Below, piece by piece: positions 7,252-15,744 of a stretch of 64,000 nucleotides of DNA; the stretch's first letter is position 1; each line of letters starts with the position of its first letter. This DNA is from CAZKCI01 sp964584165 (GTDB lineage Bacteria; Auribacterota; Erginobacteria; Erginobacterales; CAZKCI01). The DNA lies in NCBI GenBank assembly GCA_964584165.1, contig CAZOYW010000004.1:58769-122768 (forward strand). The letters run 5' to 3'. The position numbers and the translations under genes are program-made. A model generated the notes under the pieces. The model saw nothing but the letters and a program-made list of their open reading frames with translations. It was not told the DNA's origin and did not search any database.

Positions 7252-8499
7252 CTACCGCGAGACCGGAGGGAGAATCTCCTTCTTGTTCTTGACCGGCTTG
7301 TAGGTGATGAGCGCTGGCGCGTCGACCGGGCAGACGAAGGAGCAGATCATGCAGGAGATGCACTTGTCCTGGTCCTGCTTCGGCCGCCGCTTCTTCCCGT
7401 CCCACTCCACGCACTGCCCGCCGGCGTCCTGGCAGACGATGTAGCACTGGCCGCAGCCGACGCAGCGGTCGAGGTCATACTCGGCCACCCCCTGGCGGGT
7501 GAGGTCGAACTCGTCGGTGTGGTGGATGTTGGGGAGGGCCTTGCCGACGATGTCCTTCACCCTCCGGTACCCCCTCTCGGCCATGAAGTCGGACAATCCC
7601 TCGCACATGTCCTCGACGATCCGGTGGCCGTAGTGGATCACCCCGGTGGTCATCTGGACGAGCGAGGCGCCGACCAGGAGGTACTCCACCGCGTCGATCC
7701 AGGTCTCGGCCCCGCCGCAGCCGACCAGGGGGAGGCCGAGCTCCCGGCAGAGGGCCAGGTCGGAGATGAAGCGCAGCCCGATCGGCTTGACCGCCGGGCC
7801 GGAGAAGCCGCTGCAGGCGCCCTTCCCGGCGACGTTGGGGAGGGGGACGAAGTCGTCCAGCCCGATCTCGGTGAGCCCCCGCACGGTGTTGATCGCGGTG
7901 ATCCCGTCCGCCCCGCCCTTCTTGGCGTAGAGGGCCGGCTCGCACATGTCGGTGATGTTGGGTGTGAGCTTGGCCAGGATCGGGATCTTCACCCGTCCCC
8001 GGACCGCCGCGGTGAACTTCTCGACCAGGTCGAAGGCCTGCCCGACCTTCATCCCCGCCCCCTCGACGGTCATGTGGGGGCAGGAGAAGTTGAGCTCGAG
8101 CAGGTCGGCCCCGGCGTCCTCGGAGCGGACCGCCAGCTCGATCCACTCGTCCAGGGCGAAGCCCATGATCGAGGAGATCACGGGGTGGGAGGGGTAGCGC
8201 TTCTTCAGGAAGGCGATGTCGAGGAGGTTGTCCTTGAGCGGCCGGTCGGAGGTCTGCTCGACGTTCTGGAGGCCGACCAGCTTCTTCTCGCCGTAGTTGT
8301 AGCCGGCCATCCGGGGGGAGGGGTGGATGATCTTGGTCTTGTCGATGACGATGGTCTTGAAGGCGACCCCGCCCATGCCGTGCTCGTAGCTGCGGGCGAC
8401 CATCTCGGCGGTGTTGGAGACGGGCGAGGAAGAGAGGAGGAACGGCGTCGGGAACTTCACCCCGCACAGCTCGATCGAGAGATCCTTTTGCTTGGCCAT
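7252..8499 (-). CDS. preA: NAD-dependent dihydropyrimidine dehydrogenase subunit PreA
   Basis: FMN/iron-sulfur subunit that, with PreT, reduces uracil and thymine to dihydropyrimidines. It has a dihydroorotate-dehydrogenase-like TIM barrel with NPFLLSSSPVSNTAEM-type N terminus, ELNFSCPHM, AKLTPNITD and GVGGAETW-like phosphate loop (VGCGGAETW). The C-terminal ferredoxin domain has two 4Fe-4S motifs, CVGCGQCYIVC (346-356) and CISCMICSFVC (380-390). Start ATG 8499 follows AGGAGG. The 415-residue length is normal. It lies 132 bp downstream of preT, the spacer being an inverted repeat. Confidence 0.94.
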   Translation of the reverse strand: MAKQKDLSIELCGVKFPTPFLLSSSPVSNTAEMVARSYEHGMGGVAFKTIVIDKTKIIHPSPRMAGYNYGEKKLVGLQNVEQTSDRPLKDNLLDIAFLKKRYPSHPVISSIMGFALDEWIELAVRSEDAGADLLELNFSCPHMTVEGAGMKVGQAFDLVEKFTAAVRGRVKIPILAKLTPNITDMCEPALYAKKGGADGITAINTVRGLTEIGLDDFVPLPNVAGKGACSGFSGPAVKPIGLRFISDLALCRELGLPLVGCGGAETWIDAVEYLLVGASLVQMTTGVIHYGHRIVEDMCEGLSDFMAERGYRRVKDIVGKALPNIHHTDEFDLTRQGVAEYDLDRCVGCGQCYIVCQDAGGQCVEWDGKKRRPKQDQDKCISCMICSFVCPVDAPALITYKPVKNKKEILPPVSR

Positions 8500-8535
8500 G
8501 GTCAGCCTCCTTGGAAGTCGGCTCGGCGCTCTATT

Positions 8536-8623
8536 GCCACAAAGGCACGAAGGCACCAAGGATTCTTTATGGATTAATTCCCGAGTGCCCTATTTATTCT
8601 TCGTGTCTTGGTGTCTTAGTGGC
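8536..8623. repeat. inverted GGCACCAAGG / CCTTCGTG element between preT and preA
   Basis: Left arm at 8536-8561 (GCCACAAAGGCACGAAGGCA...) consists of 8-bp words. The right arm at 8600-8623 is its imperfect reverse complement (CTTCGTGTCTTGGTGTCTTA...). A close relative with the same words lies at 34192-34270. It sits inside the presumed preT-preA operon, so it would be transcribed and could form a long hairpin. Confidence 0.88.
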
Positions 8624-8631
8624 GGATCGGT

Positions 8632-9975
8632 TCATTTCGCCAGGCGGGCGGCGATCCGCTTCGCCGCCTCCTTGCCGTCGGCCACCGCCTGGACCACCAG
8701 GGCCGGGCCCCGGACGATGTCCCCGCCCGCGAAGATCAGGGGATCGGGGGTGGAGACGCCGTCCTTCCCGGTCTCGATCGCCCCGCTCTTCGCGAAGCGG
8801 ATCCGGGAGGAAAGGTCTCGCAGCGAGCTCTCGGCGCCGGTCCCCACCGCCATGATCACCGCCCCCACGGCGAGCGAGAAGTCCGTGCCGGGGACCGCCC
8901 GGGCGTTCGAGGGGACGAAGAGCTTCGGGCGCACCCACTCCGTCTCCGTCCCCCGGACTCCCGTCACCCGCCCGTTCCGCCCGAAGATCTCGGTCAGCTG
9001 GCATTGGGGCTTGACGATGACGAAGTTGTCGCGGGCGAGCTGGAGATCGTCCCGGTCGGCCGGGATCTCGGCCGGAGACTCCAGGCAGATCGCGTAGACC
9101 TTCTTCGCCCGGAGGGCTTTGGCCGTGGTGGCGGCGTCCATCGCCACCGAGCCGCCCCCGACGATCGCGACGTTCTTGCCCCTCACGAGCGCCGCGGCCC
9201 GGGCGGGGCCCTGCTGGCGGACGCTATCCAGGAATTCCGCCGCCGTGGTCACCCCCGCGAGGTCCGAGCCCGGGATCTTCACCCGCCGGGGGGACCAGAG
9301 GCCGGGGGCGACGAAGACCGCCCGGAAGCCCTGCTTGAAGAGCTTGTCCACGCCCCGCGGCCCGATCCGGGTCTGGCAGCGGAAGGCGACCCCGAGCTTC
9401 CTTAAGTCGTCGAGCTCGCGGTCGAGGAAGAAGGAATTGAGGCGGAACTCGGGGACGCCGTAGCGCAGGACGCCCCCCGGTTTCGCCCGCGCCTCGAAGA
9501 CGACGGCGGAAAAGCCGGCCTTGGCCAGCTCCCCGGCGCAGGCGAGCCCGGCCGGTCCGGAGCCGAGCACGGCGACCTTGATCCCGTTCGCCGCTCCCTT
9601 CTCGACGGGGAAGAAGCCGGTCTCCCAGCCGTGCTCCACCAGGAAGCGCTGGAGGGCGCCGATCTCGATCGGGCGGTCGATCTCGGTGGCGGAGCAGGCC
9701 TTCTGGCAGAGGCGGCCGGTCGGGCAGACCACGCCGCAGACCCCGCCCAGGATGTTGTTCTCCTTGATCGTGCGGATCGCCCCCTTGAGGTTGCGGAGGC
9801 GGAGCTTGCGGATGAACGTCCCGGGGTCGGTTTTGGCCGGGCACTCGGCGCTGCAGGGGGCGTCGTGGCAGAGGAGGCAGCGGGACGCCTCCTGGATCGC
9901 CTGGGAGAGGGTGAAGGCCGCCCCCATGTTGGCGATCCCCTCGAGCCTGTTGGACTTCCTGGCGGCTGATTTCAA
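8632..9975 (-). CDS. preT: NAD-dependent dihydropyrimidine dehydrogenase subunit PreT
   Basis: FAD/NAD(P)H-binding electron-input subunit for PreA, related to the small subunit of glutamate synthase. The N-terminal iron-sulfur part has cysteines at 33, 36, 41, 45 and 80, 84, 90, 94. The FAD site is GSGPAGLAC (138-146), a second dinucleotide fold has IVGGGSVAMDAA, and the C terminus has FAGGDIVRGPALVVQAV. I choose TTG 9975 because GGGAGG lies eight bases upstream; an internal ATG begins MGAAFTLSQ. The preT-preA pairing fixes the function better than PreT alone. A TTGACT-N16-TAAGAT promoter lies at 10030-10057. Confidence 0.9.
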   Translation of the reverse strand: MKSAARKSNRLEGIANMGAAFTLSQAIQEASRCLLCHDAPCSAECPAKTDPGTFIRKLRLRNLKGAIRTIKENNILGGVCGVVCPTGRLCQKACSATEIDRPIEIGALQRFLVEHGWETGFFPVEKGAANGIKVAVLGSGPAGLACAGELAKAGFSAVVFEARAKPGGVLRYGVPEFRLNSFFLDRELDDLRKLGVAFRCQTRIGPRGVDKLFKQGFRAVFVAPGLWSPRRVKIPGSDLAGVTTAAEFLDSVRQQGPARAAALVRGKNVAIVGGGSVAMDAATTAKALRAKKVYAICLESPAEIPADRDDLQLARDNFVIVKPQCQLTEIFGRNGRVTGVRGTETEWVRPKLFVPSNARAVPGTDFSLAVGAVIMAVGTGAESSLRDLSSRIRFAKSGAIETGKDGVSTPDPLIFAGGDIVRGPALVVQAVADGKEAAKRIAARLAK

Positions 9976-10029
9976 CGTGCACCTCCCGGTCCAGGGCTTG
10001 GTATTTCCGGCGGGGCGCCGGAGGTTTTT

Positions 10030-10057
10030 ATCTTAAAGCCGCCCCTTGTTTAGTCAA
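10030..10057 (-). promoter_or_regulatory. promoter of preT-preA
   Basis: On the minus strand TTGACT (10057-10052) and TAAGAT (10035-10030) are separated by 16 bases. The predicted transcription start is near 10023, about 48 bases before the preT TTG codon. The divergent promoter at 10102-10129 has the same spacing and the same -10 word. Confidence 0.65.
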
Positions 10058-10061
10058 TCGA

Positions 10062-10096
10062 AAACCCCCGCCGGCCGGAACGGCCGCCGGGGGTTT
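10062..10096. promoter_or_regulatory. GC-rich palindrome between two divergent promoters (operator candidate)
   Basis: Two 16-base arms (10062-10077 and 10081-10096, starting AAACCCCCG and ending CGGGGGTTT) match as inverted repeats at 15 of 16 positions around a GAA centre. The palindrome lies exactly between the -35 boxes of the preT and kinase promoters, outside both transcripts. It is therefore better placed to be a protein-binding site than a terminator. Confidence 0.6.
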
Positions 10097-10101
10097 CGGA
10101 C

Positions 10102-10129
10102 TTGACACCGCCTCCCGCTGGATTAAGAT
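10102..10129 (+). promoter_or_regulatory. promoter of the uridine kinase-like gene
   Basis: TTGACA at 10102-10107 and TAAGAT at 10124-10129 are separated by 16 bases. The start of transcription would be near 10136, giving a leader of about 37 bases that contains AAGGAG before the ATG at 10173. Confidence 0.68.
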
Positions 10130-10172
10130 TCACGTCCCCGTCAATCCTTAAGACCCGCCAAGGAGCGAAACC

Positions 10173-11228
10173 ATGCCCGCCAAGGCCAAGCCCGCGTTGA
10201 AAGTCACCTGGGAAGAGCTCTACGAGATGGAGATCGTGAAGAAGGCCCGCGCCTGGAACCGGATGCGGGACGTGGACACGATCGAGGGGATCAACCGGAG
10301 GATGCGCTTCGGGGGCTACCGGGAGGTCATCCGGGACGCCGACCGGGCCTACGCCGGGGCGATCTGGAAGGCCGCCGCCGAGATTCTGGGAAACCGCGAC
10401 CGGATCCGGATCGTGATCGTGGCCGGACCCAGCTCCTCGGGGAAGACCACCACCACGATCAAGCTCTGCGAGTCCTTGAAGGCCATGGGGGAGAGCCTCC
10501 AGCTCCTGGCCATGGATAATTACTTCTGGAACTTGAAGGACCAGCCCAAGGACGAGTTCGGCGATTACAACTTCGAGACGCCGGAGGCCCTGGACAAGAA
10601 GACGATCAACCGGAACCTGACCGACCTCCTCGCCGGCGACGAGGCCGACATCCCGATCTACAACTTCAAGACCGGCCGGCGGGAGGCGGAGGGGAGGAAG
10701 ATGCGGCTCCAGCCGGGGCAGCTCCTGGTGATCGAGGGGCTCCACGCCCTCCATTCCGACATGACCAAGGGGATCGACCCCCGCTCCCAGTTCCGGGTCT
10801 ATATCGAGGCGATCTGCCAGCTCAAGGACGCTCAGGGCAACTTCCTCCCCTGGACCGACATCCGCCTCTTCCGGCGGATGGTCCGGGATAACCTCCACCG
10901 CAACTATCCCCCCCTGAAGACGATCGGCCACTGGCACTACGTCCGCAAGTCCGAGAAGGCCCACATCGTCCCCTTCATCAAGGCCGCGGACGCCGTGGTC
11001 AACGGCTACCTCCCCTACGAACTCCCGGTGCACAAGAAATACCTCTACGGCAGCCTCAAGGAGGCGGTGGAGCGCTTCGGCGACGCCCGGGGAAGGGAGG
11101 ACGCCCTGAAGCGGGCTTCCCGCTGCCTCTCCTACCTGGAGTCGGTGGACGTTCTCGAGGACGACTCGATCATCCCCCCTACCTCGCTTCTCCGGGAGTT
11201 CATCGGGGGAAGCGCCTACAGCTATTAA
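10173..11228 (+). CDS. uridine kinase-like (phosphoribulokinase/uridine kinase family) P-loop kinase
   Basis: A 351-residue cytoplasmic kinase. The Walker A motif GPSSSGKT (85-92) is followed by the family's MDNYFW and DYNFETPEALD segments and by VIEGLHAL. The N-terminal 75 residues are helical and not part of the core kinase. It resembles the kinase half of TGS-domain uridine kinases, so ATP-dependent phosphorylation of uridine or a related nucleoside is the best guess. Its position divergent from preT-preA, with shared control sequences, fits pyrimidine salvage versus breakdown. AAGGAG lies before the ATG. Substrate not provable from sequence. Confidence 0.8.
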   Translation: MPAKAKPALKVTWEELYEMEIVKKARAWNRMRDVDTIEGINRRMRFGGYREVIRDADRAYAGAIWKAAAEILGNRDRIRIVIVAGPSSSGKTTTTIKLCESLKAMGESLQLLAMDNYFWNLKDQPKDEFGDYNFETPEALDKKTINRNLTDLLAGDEADIPIYNFKTGRREAEGRKMRLQPGQLLVIEGLHALHSDMTKGIDPRSQFRVYIEAICQLKDAQGNFLPWTDIRLFRRMVRDNLHRNYPPLKTIGHWHYVRKSEKAHIVPFIKAADAVVNGYLPYELPVHKKYLYGSLKEAVERFGDARGREDALKRASRCLSYLESVDVLEDDSIIPPTSLLREFIGGSAYSY

Positions 11229-11302
11229 ACCCGACATTGGTCATCGATCATTTTTTATTTGTCATTTCGCATCGATCACGGACCCGGCGAGTCTTCCCGT
11301 AG

Positions 11303-11324
11303 CCGCGGACCTTCCGGTCCGCGG
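11303..11324. repeat. CCGCGGACC hairpin (GGACC family)
   Basis: A perfect 9-bp stem, CCGCGGACC with GGTCCGCGG, closes a TTCC loop. The same stem word appears in hairpins at 19129-19152, 19188-19213 and 51059-51080, usually followed by CCTACG. It lies between the kinase gene and the TPR gene and may terminate the former. Confidence 0.8.
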
Positions 11325-11383
11325 AGGGTAGCGGGGGAACGGCTTCCCGACTGTGAGCAGTCACCGGATGGGAACATCGCGGA

Positions 11384-12742
11384 ATGAAAGATATCGCCAG
11401 CCTCGGCCTCGCGCTGGACACCGACGCTGAGCGGGCCGCCTTCGATCGTGTCCGCTCCCGCCCCGACCGCCCCGACGGCTATCGGGCGCTCGCCCGCCTC
11501 CTCAAGAAGGGCTCCGACCCCCGGCGGGCGGAGAAGGTTTTCCTCCTCGCCGAGAGTCTCTTCCCCGAGGACCGGCTCACGCTGGAGGAGGTCTCCGAGC
11601 ACTGCGAAGAGACCGGCCAGCTCGACCGGGCGGTCGGGATCTGCCGCCGGCTGGTCGAGCGGGGCGACTCCTGGGTCGCCTACACCCGCCTCTCCCGCAT
11701 CTGCAAGAACCGGGGCGACCCCGAGGCCGCGGTCGGCCTCCTCCAGTCCGTCCCGGAGGGGCACCCCTTCAAGGCCCGGACGTATCCCGCGCTCTTCACG
11801 CTCTTCTTCGTGATGAACGACCACGCCCGCGGGATCCGGAACCTGGAGGAGGCGATCCGGGCCTGCGGCCCCAGCCACCGCTTCGTCAAGGACCTCGGGC
11901 GCCTCTACCTCAAGGCGGGGCGGAAGGCCGAGGCGATCCGGGAGCTCGTCCGCTCCCTGGAATACCAGCCGGACGATCTGGACACGGTGAAGTTGATCGG
12001 GCTCGCCCACCTCGACCTCGGCGAGTACGACCTCGCCCGCGGCCGCTTCCGGGAGATCCTCGACCGGGACCCCGACTCCTACCAGGCGATGATCCAGCTC
12101 GCCGAGCTCTCCCTGCACGAGCACAAGCTCGAAGAGGCGAAGGAGTGGCTGGACCGGATCCGGGCGGTCCAGGAGAGGAAGGGAGAGCCGCTCGATTCCC
12201 GCTCCAAGCTGGCCCTGGGGGAATACTGGGTGAAGCGGGGGGAGCCGGAGAAAGCCCTTCCGATCACGATGGAGGGGATCCGGGAGACGCCCTTCTACTA
12301 CCCGCTGGAGCTCCGCCACGCCTACAGCGTCCTGGAGGAGGCCTGCCGGGGGGTCCGGGACGAATGCCAGACCAAGCTCTGCGCCGAGATCCGCTCGGCC
12401 CTCAACGCCAACCCCGACGTCTTCTCCGCCCTGATCGCCCTGGCCAACCGCCTGAAGAAGCAAAACGAGCTCCTCCCGGCCAAGGAGGTCCTGGAGCGGC
12501 TCCTCCTCACCTTCCCGGGCAACGCCCTGGCCTTGGTGGAGCTCGCCGAGACGCAGTTCCAGCGCGGGGTCTTCGAGTCCGCCGTCCAGATCGCCCAGGC
12601 GGCCGCGCGCGTGCCCGCCGGCTCCTTCGCCCGCGACCGGGCGCGGGCGTTCCGGCTCCTCGCCGCCGTCCACCGGAAGCTTCACGACGATGCCGCCGCG
12701 GCGGAGTGCGAGCGCCAAGCCGCTGCCATCGTGGAAACATAA
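11384..12742 (+). CDS. tetratricopeptide-repeat protein
   Basis: A 452-residue soluble protein with no signal peptide. It is made largely of TPR-like helical hairpins; clear units include AVGICRRLVERGDSWVAYTR, FVKDLGRLYLKAGRKAEAIR and LIGLAHLDLGEYDLARGRFR, with C-terminal units around ALIALANRLKKQNELLPAKE. TPR arrays mediate protein-protein contacts; the partner is unknown. The start ATG 11384 has only a weak ribosome site (GGGAAC). It is followed by a heptad-like spacer and then the PAC2 gene on the same strand. Confidence 0.8.
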   Translation: MKDIASLGLALDTDAERAAFDRVRSRPDRPDGYRALARLLKKGSDPRRAEKVFLLAESLFPEDRLTLEEVSEHCEETGQLDRAVGICRRLVERGDSWVAYTRLSRICKNRGDPEAAVGLLQSVPEGHPFKARTYPALFTLFFVMNDHARGIRNLEEAIRACGPSHRFVKDLGRLYLKAGRKAEAIRELVRSLEYQPDDLDTVKLIGLAHLDLGEYDLARGRFREILDRDPDSYQAMIQLAELSLHEHKLEEAKEWLDRIRAVQERKGEPLDSRSKLALGEYWVKRGEPEKALPITMEGIRETPFYYPLELRHAYSVLEEACRGVRDECQTKLCAEIRSALNANPDVFSALIALANRLKKQNELLPAKEVLERLLLTFPGNALALVELAETQFQRGVFESAVQIAQAAARVPAGSFARDRARAFRLLAAVHRKLHDDAAAAECERQAAAIVET

Positions 12743-12749
12743 AAATAAG

Positions 12750-12847
12750 GTTCAACGGTTCACGGTTTAAGGGTTCAACGGTTAGGGGAATCAAACTGAC
12801 CGTAAACCGCTGAACCGTGAACCGCTGAATCGTGAACCGTTGAACCG
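12750..12847. repeat. GGTTCAACGGTTCACGGTT word element (inverted)
   Basis: Words GGTTCAACGG, GGTTCACGG and GGGTTCAACGG at 12750-12785 face CCGCTGAACCGTGAACCGC words at 12807-12847. The result is an imperfect inverted repeat of short 7-9-bp words between the TPR and PAC2 genes. Confidence 0.85.
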
Positions 12848-12913
12848 CCCCTCGGTTCCTATTAGTTTAACCGTAGTTCCCCGCGCCTTTATTTGGTTAA
12901 ATTGGATGCGCCT

Positions 12914-13942
12914 ATGATCGTCTACACCAAGCATCCGACGCTGAACCGCCCCCAGCTCATCGCCGCCTGGCCGGGGATGGGCTACGTGGCCTTCCGCACC
13001 GTCTCCTTCCTGGTCCAGGAGCTTTCGGCCGAGCGCTTCGCCCGCGTCGAGCCCTCCGATTACTTCCACGCCTCCTCGGTGATGGTGGAGCGGTCGCTGG
13101 CCCGGATCCCGCCGCTCCCGGAGTGCAATTTCTACTTCTGGAAGAACCCTTCCGGGGCCGGCGACCTCGTTCTTTTCCTGGCCGACGCCCAGCCCGCCGC
13201 CGAGCTCCAGATGCGGATGGCTCGGGAGGTGGTCGGGCTGGCCCGGGAGCTCGGGGTGGTCTCGATCGTCACCTTCGCGGCCGCCCCCGCCTCCATCCAG
13301 CACACCGCCAAGCCCAAGGTCTGGGGGGTGGCCACCAGCCGCACCCTGCGCGACTCCCTCCCCCGGCAGGGGGTGAAGCTCCTCCGGATGGGGCAGGTGA
13401 GCGGACTGAACGGCCTCCTCCTTGGCGTGGCCTCCCTGGACGCCCTCCCCGGCTTGTGCCTGCTCGGAGAGATCCCCTACTACACGATGAACCTCGAGAA
13501 CCCCCGGGCGGTGATGGCGGTGGCCGAGGTCCTGGAGCGCTTTCTCCGCCTCCGCTTCGACTACTCCCCCCTCGCCGTCGAGGTCGAGCGGTTTGACCGC
13601 GAGATCGCCCAGATGGGGAAAAAGGCCCAGGAGACGATGTCGAACTTCATTAACCCCGAGGAGGAGGGAGGGGGTTTCGTCCCCGGCGGCGAGATGGCGG
13701 AGGCGGAGGGAGAGGCGGAGGAGGAGTTCCGCGAGGATCCGCCGGAGGGCAAGGGGGAGGCCAAGGACGTCCTGCCCGCGCCCGCCCTGCGGCGGATCGA
13801 GGAGCTCTTCCGGCTGGTCAAGGCCGAACCGGTCAAGGCCCCCCTGCTCAAGGCCGAGCTCGATAAGTGGGGCGTCTACACCCGCTTCGAGGACCGTTTT
13901 CTGGATCTCTTCCGGAAGGGGAAGAAGCCGCGGGGAAATTAA
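12914..13942 (+). CDS. PAC2-family protein (proteasome-assembly-chaperone-like)
   Basis: Residues 1-240 show the PAC2 fold pattern: an opening IVYTKHPTLNRPQLIAAWPG, the GVATSRTLRDSL segment, and GLNGLLLGVASLDALPGLCL followed by LLGEIPYYTMNLENPRAVMA. In eukaryotes and archaea this fold chaperones proteasome assembly; the role of bacterial members is unresolved. The C-terminal 100 residues are acidic and low-complexity, ending in a short helical region. ATG 12914 is chosen by homology; TTG at 12893 is an alternative, and neither has a good ribosome site. The membrane protein at 13947 starts four bases after the stop. Confidence 0.82.
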   Translation: MIVYTKHPTLNRPQLIAAWPGMGYVAFRTVSFLVQELSAERFARVEPSDYFHASSVMVERSLARIPPLPECNFYFWKNPSGAGDLVLFLADAQPAAELQMRMAREVVGLARELGVVSIVTFAAAPASIQHTAKPKVWGVATSRTLRDSLPRQGVKLLRMGQVSGLNGLLLGVASLDALPGLCLLGEIPYYTMNLENPRAVMAVAEVLERFLRLRFDYSPLAVEVERFDREIAQMGKKAQETMSNFINPEEEGGGFVPGGEMAEAEGEAEEEFREDPPEGKGEAKDVLPAPALRRIEELFRLVKAEPVKAPLLKAELDKWGVYTRFEDRFLDLFRKGKKPRGN

Positions 13943-13946
13943 TCCC

Positions 13947-15698
13947 ATGCCCCGCTCCCTCGCCCTATTTTTGTTTGCCTTTCTTCTGAGGGCGGCGCTC
14001 AACGTCTATTTCTTCCTCACCTTCGGCTGGTTCTCCTCCAACCTGATCGAGATCTGGTTCTACTACGGCGTGGCCCAGGGGATCTTCCCCCTCTCCCCGC
14101 TCGACCCCACCCGCTGGCTTCTCCGCCTGGCCGCCCTCCTCGTCCCCGCCGGCGTCCTCTACCCCGCCACCGCCTTCGCCGCCGCCCTCGTCTCCGCGAC
14201 CGTCCCGCTCCTGGTCTATCTCTGGCGGCGCCGTGCGGACTCGGAGCCGGCCGCGCTCCGGGCCGCCCTGGTCGCGGCCGTCCTCCCCTCCTCGCTCACC
14301 CTCTGCCTCGCCAACTTCTCCCACGACCTGGTTCAGCTCCCGCTCGTCGTCCTCTTCTGGCTCGCCCTCTCCGCCGCGGCGAGGGCGGCGCCGGGGCGTT
14401 CCCGCCTACGCCTCGCCGTCGCGGCGGGGGCCTGCGCGGTGATCGGGCTCGCGGTCGGGCCGCTGATGGCGGCGGCGCTGGTCGGGGCGCTCCTTTACGC
14501 CGCCTGGCTCGCCCTCCGGACCTCCTCCGCGAAGGCGGCGGCGGCCTTCGCCGTCATCCTCGTCCTTCTCAACGCCGGCCTCTACCTGCTGATGAAGGCG
14601 CATCTCCTCGACGTCCTCGCCCCCCTGGCCTTAAAGGCGCGGGGGATTGACCTCCGGGCGCAGGTGGAGATCACGGTTGGCGACCTCCAGCCGCTGCCTC
14701 CGGATTCGCTTTGGAACCGCTACCCGCTTCTCCTCTTCTTCCTCCCCTGGGGACTCTGGGTTGCCTACCGCCGCCGGGATTTCTTCCTTCTCTCGCTCTT
14801 CGCCTTCGGGATGGCCCTCTCGCTGGCCGTCAACCGGGGGACCCGCCTCCTCGACCCGGTCGTCGCCGCCGTGATCGGACTGGGCTGGGCGGGGTGGTCG
14901 CGCCGCGGCCTCCAGACGACGGCGGCGACCATGATCCTCCTCCTCGTCCCCAACCTCTTCCCCTCCGGGCTGGGGGGCCTGGCGAGAGGGATCCGCCTGG
15001 AGATCCCGCTCGCGAAGATCCTCCCCGCTTTCTCGGATTTCGGGGCGCTTTTCTCCGGCCCCCCCTTCCTGAGGCAGAAGGCGGCGATCGGCCTTCTCCT
15101 CCTTTCCTTCCTGGTCCTCTCCGCGGCCGCTCTCGCCCTGCTCTCCTTCCACCGCCGCTTCCTCTCGAGAGCCCTCTTCGCCCTCTTCGCCGCCGCCGCG
15201 TCGGGATGGGTTATCATCTCGGCGAGTTACCCCTCGAGCGAAGAGCTGGAGTACGATTCCTACCGGGCGCTGGCCGCGCTCACCCAGCCGGGGGAGAAGA
15301 TCTTCGCCGCCTGGAACCAGGGCTTCTTCATCCCCGCGGTCACCCGCCTGAAGCCGATCACCACGCCCGACCGGATCGACATCGGGCTCACCGCGTATTA
15401 CTGGGCCGGCGAGAAGGAGGCCTACGCGGAGCTCAAGCGGAGGGGGGTGGCCTATGTCCACGTCAACAACCGCTACTTCGGTCTGACCGCGGTCGACCCG
15501 GTCCGGGACACCTTCTCCCTCCGGGGCAACACGATCATCGGACCGCGCCCCGACCACATCCGCACCTTCTCCCGGATGCGCCAGACCTTCCTCTACCGCC
15601 TGAACTACGAGCCGCAGACCCTGACCTATTTCCGCGTGATCTACGACGCCTTCGACCCCGCCCGCGAGATCGGGGTGCGGGTCTTCGCCCTCAACTGA
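13947..15698 (+). CDS. multi-pass membrane protein, GT-C glycosyltransferase-like
   Basis: A 583-residue protein with about ten or more hydrophobic segments followed by a soluble C-terminal part of about 160 residues. That part contains FAAWNQGFFIPAVTRLKPI and a YVHVNNRYFG segment, reminiscent of the soluble domains of oligosaccharyltransferase-like GT-C enzymes. Those enzymes use lipid-linked sugars on the outer face of the membrane. No acidic catalytic motif in the first loop is certain, so the enzyme class is inferred. It is probably co-transcribed with the PAC2 gene (spacing four bases). Confidence 0.6.
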   Translation: MPRSLALFLFAFLLRAALNVYFFLTFGWFSSNLIEIWFYYGVAQGIFPLSPLDPTRWLLRLAALLVPAGVLYPATAFAAALVSATVPLLVYLWRRRADSEPAALRAALVAAVLPSSLTLCLANFSHDLVQLPLVVLFWLALSAAARAAPGRSRLRLAVAAGACAVIGLAVGPLMAAALVGALLYAAWLALRTSSAKAAAAFAVILVLLNAGLYLLMKAHLLDVLAPLALKARGIDLRAQVEITVGDLQPLPPDSLWNRYPLLLFFLPWGLWVAYRRRDFFLLSLFAFGMALSLAVNRGTRLLDPVVAAVIGLGWAGWSRRGLQTTAATMILLLVPNLFPSGLGGLARGIRLEIPLAKILPAFSDFGALFSGPPFLRQKAAIGLLLLSFLVLSAAALALLSFHRRFLSRALFALFAAAASGWVIISASYPSSEELEYDSYRALAALTQPGEKIFAAWNQGFFIPAVTRLKPITTPDRIDIGLTAYYWAGEKEAYAELKRRGVAYVHVNNRYFGLTAVDPVRDTFSLRGNTIIGPRPDHIRTFSRMRQTFLYRLNYEPQTLTYFRVIYDAFDPAREIGVRVFALN

Positions 15699-15710
15699 TC
15701 GAAAAGAAGC

Positions 15711-15744
15711 CGCGGATTTTCGCGGATTGCGCGGATTATCGCGA
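15711..15744. repeat. CGCGGATT word array running into a start codon
   Basis: Words CGCGGATTTT, CGCGGATTG, CGCGGATTAT and CGCGAATG follow one another, the last containing the ATG of the next gene. No ribosome site is visible. A related word (ATCCGCG) occurs upstream of sucD. Confidence 0.8.

Noticed and set aside
12893..12913. TTG start for the PAC2 protein
   Set aside because: Only seven more residues, no ribosome site, and the family usually begins near the IVYTKHP segment.
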